In this document: piece after piece, positions 4,894 through 6,582 of the stretch
How the letters are laid out: every line of letters begins with the position of its first letter
Position numbering within the stretch: position 1 is the first letter of the stretch
DNA from: Acidobacteriota bacterium
GTDB lineage: Bacteria; Acidobacteriota; Vicinamibacteria; Vicinamibacterales; Vicinamibacteraceae
Direction: 5' to 3'
Assembly (NCBI GenBank): GCA_023427865.1
Contig: JAEYZV010000105.1
Coordinates: forward strand, 1 to 6,582
DNA length: 6,582 bases
Made by a program: the position numbers and the translations under genes
Notes under the pieces: generated by a model
What the model saw: only the letters and a program-made list of their open reading frames with translations
Told to the model about the DNA's origin: nothing
The model's database searches: none

Positions 4894-5839
4894 CTTCACC
4901 ACGCCGCTCGGGCCGCTCACCCTGCGCAACCCGCTGATGGCCGCCAGCGGCTGCTTCGGCTACGGCGTCGAGTACGCGGGCGCCATCGACCTCGCCACGC
5001 TCGGTGCGGTGGTCGTGAAGGGCCTGTTCCTCACCGAGCGCGAGGGGCACGCACCACCCCGCATCGTCGAGACCCCGGGTGGGATGCTGAACGCCATCGG
5101 CCTGCAGGGCATCGGCGTGCACCGGTTCGTGAAGGAGCGCCTGCCGGAGCTGCGCGAGCTCGGCGCCGTGACGATCGTCAACGTCTGCGGCGTCACGCTC
5201 GACGAGTACGTCGAGGTGTGTCGCGTGCTGTCGGACCACGAAGGCGTCGCGGGCATCGAGTTGAACATCTCGTGCCCCAACATCAAGGAGGGCGGCATCC
5301 AGTTCGGATGCAGCCTGCCGGGCACCCACGACGTGGTGGCGGCGGTCCGCAAGGCGACGACGCTGCCCATCATGCCGAAGCTCACGCCGAACGTGACCGA
5401 CGTCGCGTCGTTCGCACGCGCCGCCGAGGAGGCTGGCGCCGACGCCATCTCGCTCGTGAACACGTTCCTGGCCATGGCCATCGACGTCGAGACGCGTACG
5501 CCCAGGCTGACCAATGTGATGGGAGGCCTCAGCGGGCCGGCCATCCGGCCGATCGCTGTCCGCATGGTGTACGAGTGTCGCCAGGCGGTGAAGATCCCCA
5601 TCGTCGGCATGGGCGGCATCGCCTCGGCCGAGGACGTCGTCGAGTTCATGCTCGCCGGCGCCAACGCGGTGCAGATCGGCACGGCGAACTTCGCCGACCC
5701 GTTCATCTGGTCCAAGGTGATGACGGGGCTCGAGGCGTACTGCGCGCGGCATGGCGTGGCGCGGCTTGCCGACCTCGTCGGAGGCGTCGTCATCGCCGGA
5801 AAGAAGCGTTCGCCGGAGCCTGCATGTCGCCCATCCTGA
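4886..5839 (+). CDS. pyrD: Dihydroorotate dehydrogenase, class 1B catalytic subunit (PyrD)
   Basis: FMN enzyme that oxidises dihydroorotate to orotate; class 1B forms a heterotetramer with PyrK and uses NAD+. The protein has 317 residues (the family is about 300-311). Marks in order: NPLMAASGCFGYG at 15-27, VVKG at 43-46 (Lys45 near FMN), NAIGLQGIGVHRF at 69-81, NVCG at 99-102, LNISCPNIKEGG at 126-137 with catalytic Cys130 (Cys, not Ser, marks class 1), PKLTPNVTD at 164-172, SLVNT at 189-193, GGLSGPAIRPIA at 213-224, GMGGI at 241-245 and AVQIGTANFADP at 261-272. The adjacent pyrK independently supports class 1B. The start lies 8 nt inside pyrK, with AAGGG about 10 nt upstream. The last 10 or so residues (KKRSPEPACRPS region) run into pyrF and look like a non-conserved tail. 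Confidence 0.96.
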   Translation: MVDFTTPLGPLTLRNPLMAASGCFGYGVEYAGAIDLATLGAVVVKGLFLTEREGHAPPRIVETPGGMLNAIGLQGIGVHRFVKERLPELRELGAVTIVNVCGVTLDEYVEVCRVLSDHEGVAGIELNISCPNIKEGGIQFGCSLPGTHDVVAAVRKATTLPIMPKLTPNVTDVASFARAAEEAGADAISLVNTFLAMAIDVETRTPRLTNVMGGLSGPAIRPIAVRMVYECRQAVKIPIVGMGGIASAEDVVEFMLAGANAVQIGTANFADPFIWSKVMTGLEAYCARHGVARLADLVGGVVIAGKKRSPEPACRPS

Positions 5840-6534
5840 TCGCGCTCGACGTCGACCGCATCGCGCAGGCGACGACGCTCATCGATGCGCTGGCGTCTCA
5901 CGTCGGCGGCTTCAAGCTGGGCAAGCAGCTCTTCGTGAGCGAGGGGCCCGCGGCGGCCGCGCCGATCGTGGAACGCGGCCTGCGCCTGTTCCTCGACCTC
6001 AAGTTCCACGACATCCCCAACACCGTGGCCGGAGCGGTCCGGGCAGGGACGCGCCTCGGTGCGTGGATGATGACCGTCCATGCAAGCGGGGGGCACGACA
6101 TGCTGCGCGCGGCCCGCGACGCCGCACACGAGGAGGCGGCGAGGATCGGCGCGACCAGGCCGCTCGTCGTCGGCGTGACCGTGCTCACGAGCCTCGACGA
6201 CGCGCGGCTCGAGGCCGTGGGGGTGGCGGGCGGCGTGCGCGACCAGGTCGCGCGCCTCGCCGCACTCGCCAGGGAGTCCGGCATCGACGGCGTGGTGGCC
6301 TCACCACAGGAGATCGCGTTGATCCGGGAGACGTGCGGCGACGACTTCGCGATCGTCACGCCCGGGATTCGTCCTGCCGCGTCGAGCCGGGACGATCAGG
6401 CGCGCACGATGACTCCCGGCGAGGCGATGCGGGCCGGTGCGTCGTATCTGGTGATCGGACGCCCGATCACCGGCGCCCCCGATCCGGCGGTCGCCGCAAC
6501 GGCCATCAACGCCGAACTCGCAGCCACGCGGTAG
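5824..6534 (+). CDS. pyrF: Orotidine 5'-phosphate decarboxylase (PyrF)
   Basis: Decarboxylates OMP to UMP, the last step of the pathway. At 236 residues it matches the short bacterial (B. subtilis-like) group. Catalytic features: Asp9 in ALDV, Lys31 in GFKLGK, and the FLDLKFHDIPNTV block at 56-68 that supplies Asp58, Lys60 and Asp63 of the Asp-Lys-Asp array. VTPGIRP at 178-184, DDQARTMTPGEAMRAG at 190-205 and the phosphate-binding IGRPIT at 211-216 (Arg213) complete the active site. Start ATG 5824 has GGAG 5 nt upstream and overlaps the end of pyrD by 16 nt in a different frame, so translation is probably coupled. It is the last gene of the right operon; the repeat element begins 1 nt after its stop codon. 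No residue expected for activity is missing. Confidence 0.96.
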   Translation: MSPILIALDVDRIAQATTLIDALASHVGGFKLGKQLFVSEGPAAAAPIVERGLRLFLDLKFHDIPNTVAGAVRAGTRLGAWMMTVHASGGHDMLRAARDAAHEEAARIGATRPLVVGVTVLTSLDDARLEAVGVAGGVRDQVARLAALARESGIDGVVASPQEIALIRETCGDDFAIVTPGIRPAASSRDDQARTMTPGEAMRAGASYLVIGRPITGAPDPAVAATAINAELAATR

Positions 6535-6535
6535 C

Positions 6536-6582
6536 GGAATTTCTGAATTTCAGAATGTCATCACCTTCGGGACTGCCTCGAA
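6536..6582. repeat. AT-rich octamer repeat element, partial copy (copy B)
   Basis: Two 8-nt units, GAATTTCT (6537-6544) and GAATTTCA (6545-6552), begin right after the pyrF stop, then TCACCTTCGG at 6561-6570 and TGC..CGA as in copy A. TTCTGAA-T-TTCAGAA (6541-6555) is a perfect 7-bp inverted repeat that could fold, too tightly looped to be a good terminator by itself. The orientation of the core is the same as in copy A. The presumed right arm lies beyond the window. Confidence 0.65.

Noticed and set aside
3031..4929. 632-codon minus-strand frame antisense to pyrK and overlapping the AlkP-like gene in another frame
   Set aside because: Arg/Ala/Gly-rich translation without motifs; pyrK and the AlkP-like protein both show family features in their own frames.
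4960..6534. Long frames at 4960-6129 (minus) and 5218-6534 (plus, 438 codons)
   Set aside because: The first is antisense to pyrD/pyrF. The second includes the real pyrF frame but its upstream 202 codons are an out-of-frame reading of pyrD; pyrF starts at 5824.

Overview
This GC-rich window holds a two-armed pyrimidine (UMP) biosynthesis locus. Codon third positions are strongly G/C-biased, which also opens many long antisense frames that are not genes. The gene content fits a GC-rich bacterium with a PyrR-type regulator and a two-subunit (PyrK + class 1B PyrD), NAD-linked dihydroorotate dehydrogenase. Together with the AT-rich octamer repeats between genes and a membrane-anchored alkaline-phosphatase-fold protein, I lean towards Acidobacteriota (Vicinamibacteria-like). 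That is a family-level impression from memory, not something proved by the sequence.

Left arm, minus strand, read right to left. A promoter near 2351-2359 is followed by a well-formed PyrR RNA-binding hairpin (2316-2333), a likely 39-codon leader ORF (2300-2181), then pyrR (2193-1657), pyrB (1660-713) and pyrC (705 to the window edge, truncated at its C-terminal end). pyrR and pyrB overlap by 4 nt and pyrB and pyrC are 7 nt apart, so this is one operon. The binding hairpin sits 3 nt before the leader-ORF Shine-Dalgarno and has no U-tract terminator after it. The arrangement therefore looks more like translational control than the Bacillus antiterminator/terminator switch.

Middle. Between the pyrR promoter and the next gene lies an AT-rich inverted-repeat element (2364-2476) built of 8-nt units. 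A 519-residue membrane protein with a degenerate alkaline-phosphatase-superfamily domain follows (4037-2478, minus). Its start is only 25 bp from the divergent pyrK start.

Right arm, plus strand. pyrK (4063-4893), pyrD (4886-5839) and pyrF (5824-6534) overlap one another and form a tight operon. A second, partial copy of the repeat element follows the pyrF stop and runs to the window end.

Together PyrB, PyrC, PyrD/PyrK and PyrF cover carbamoyl phosphate + aspartate -> carbamoyl aspartate -> dihydroorotate -> orotate, and OMP -> UMP. Orotate phosphoribosyltransferase (pyrE) and carbamoyl-phosphate synthase (carAB) are not in the window. The main points for a second look are the PyrR hairpin and leader-ORF arrangement, the repeat element immediately 3' of two genes, and the AlkP-fold protein that lacks expected metal ligands.
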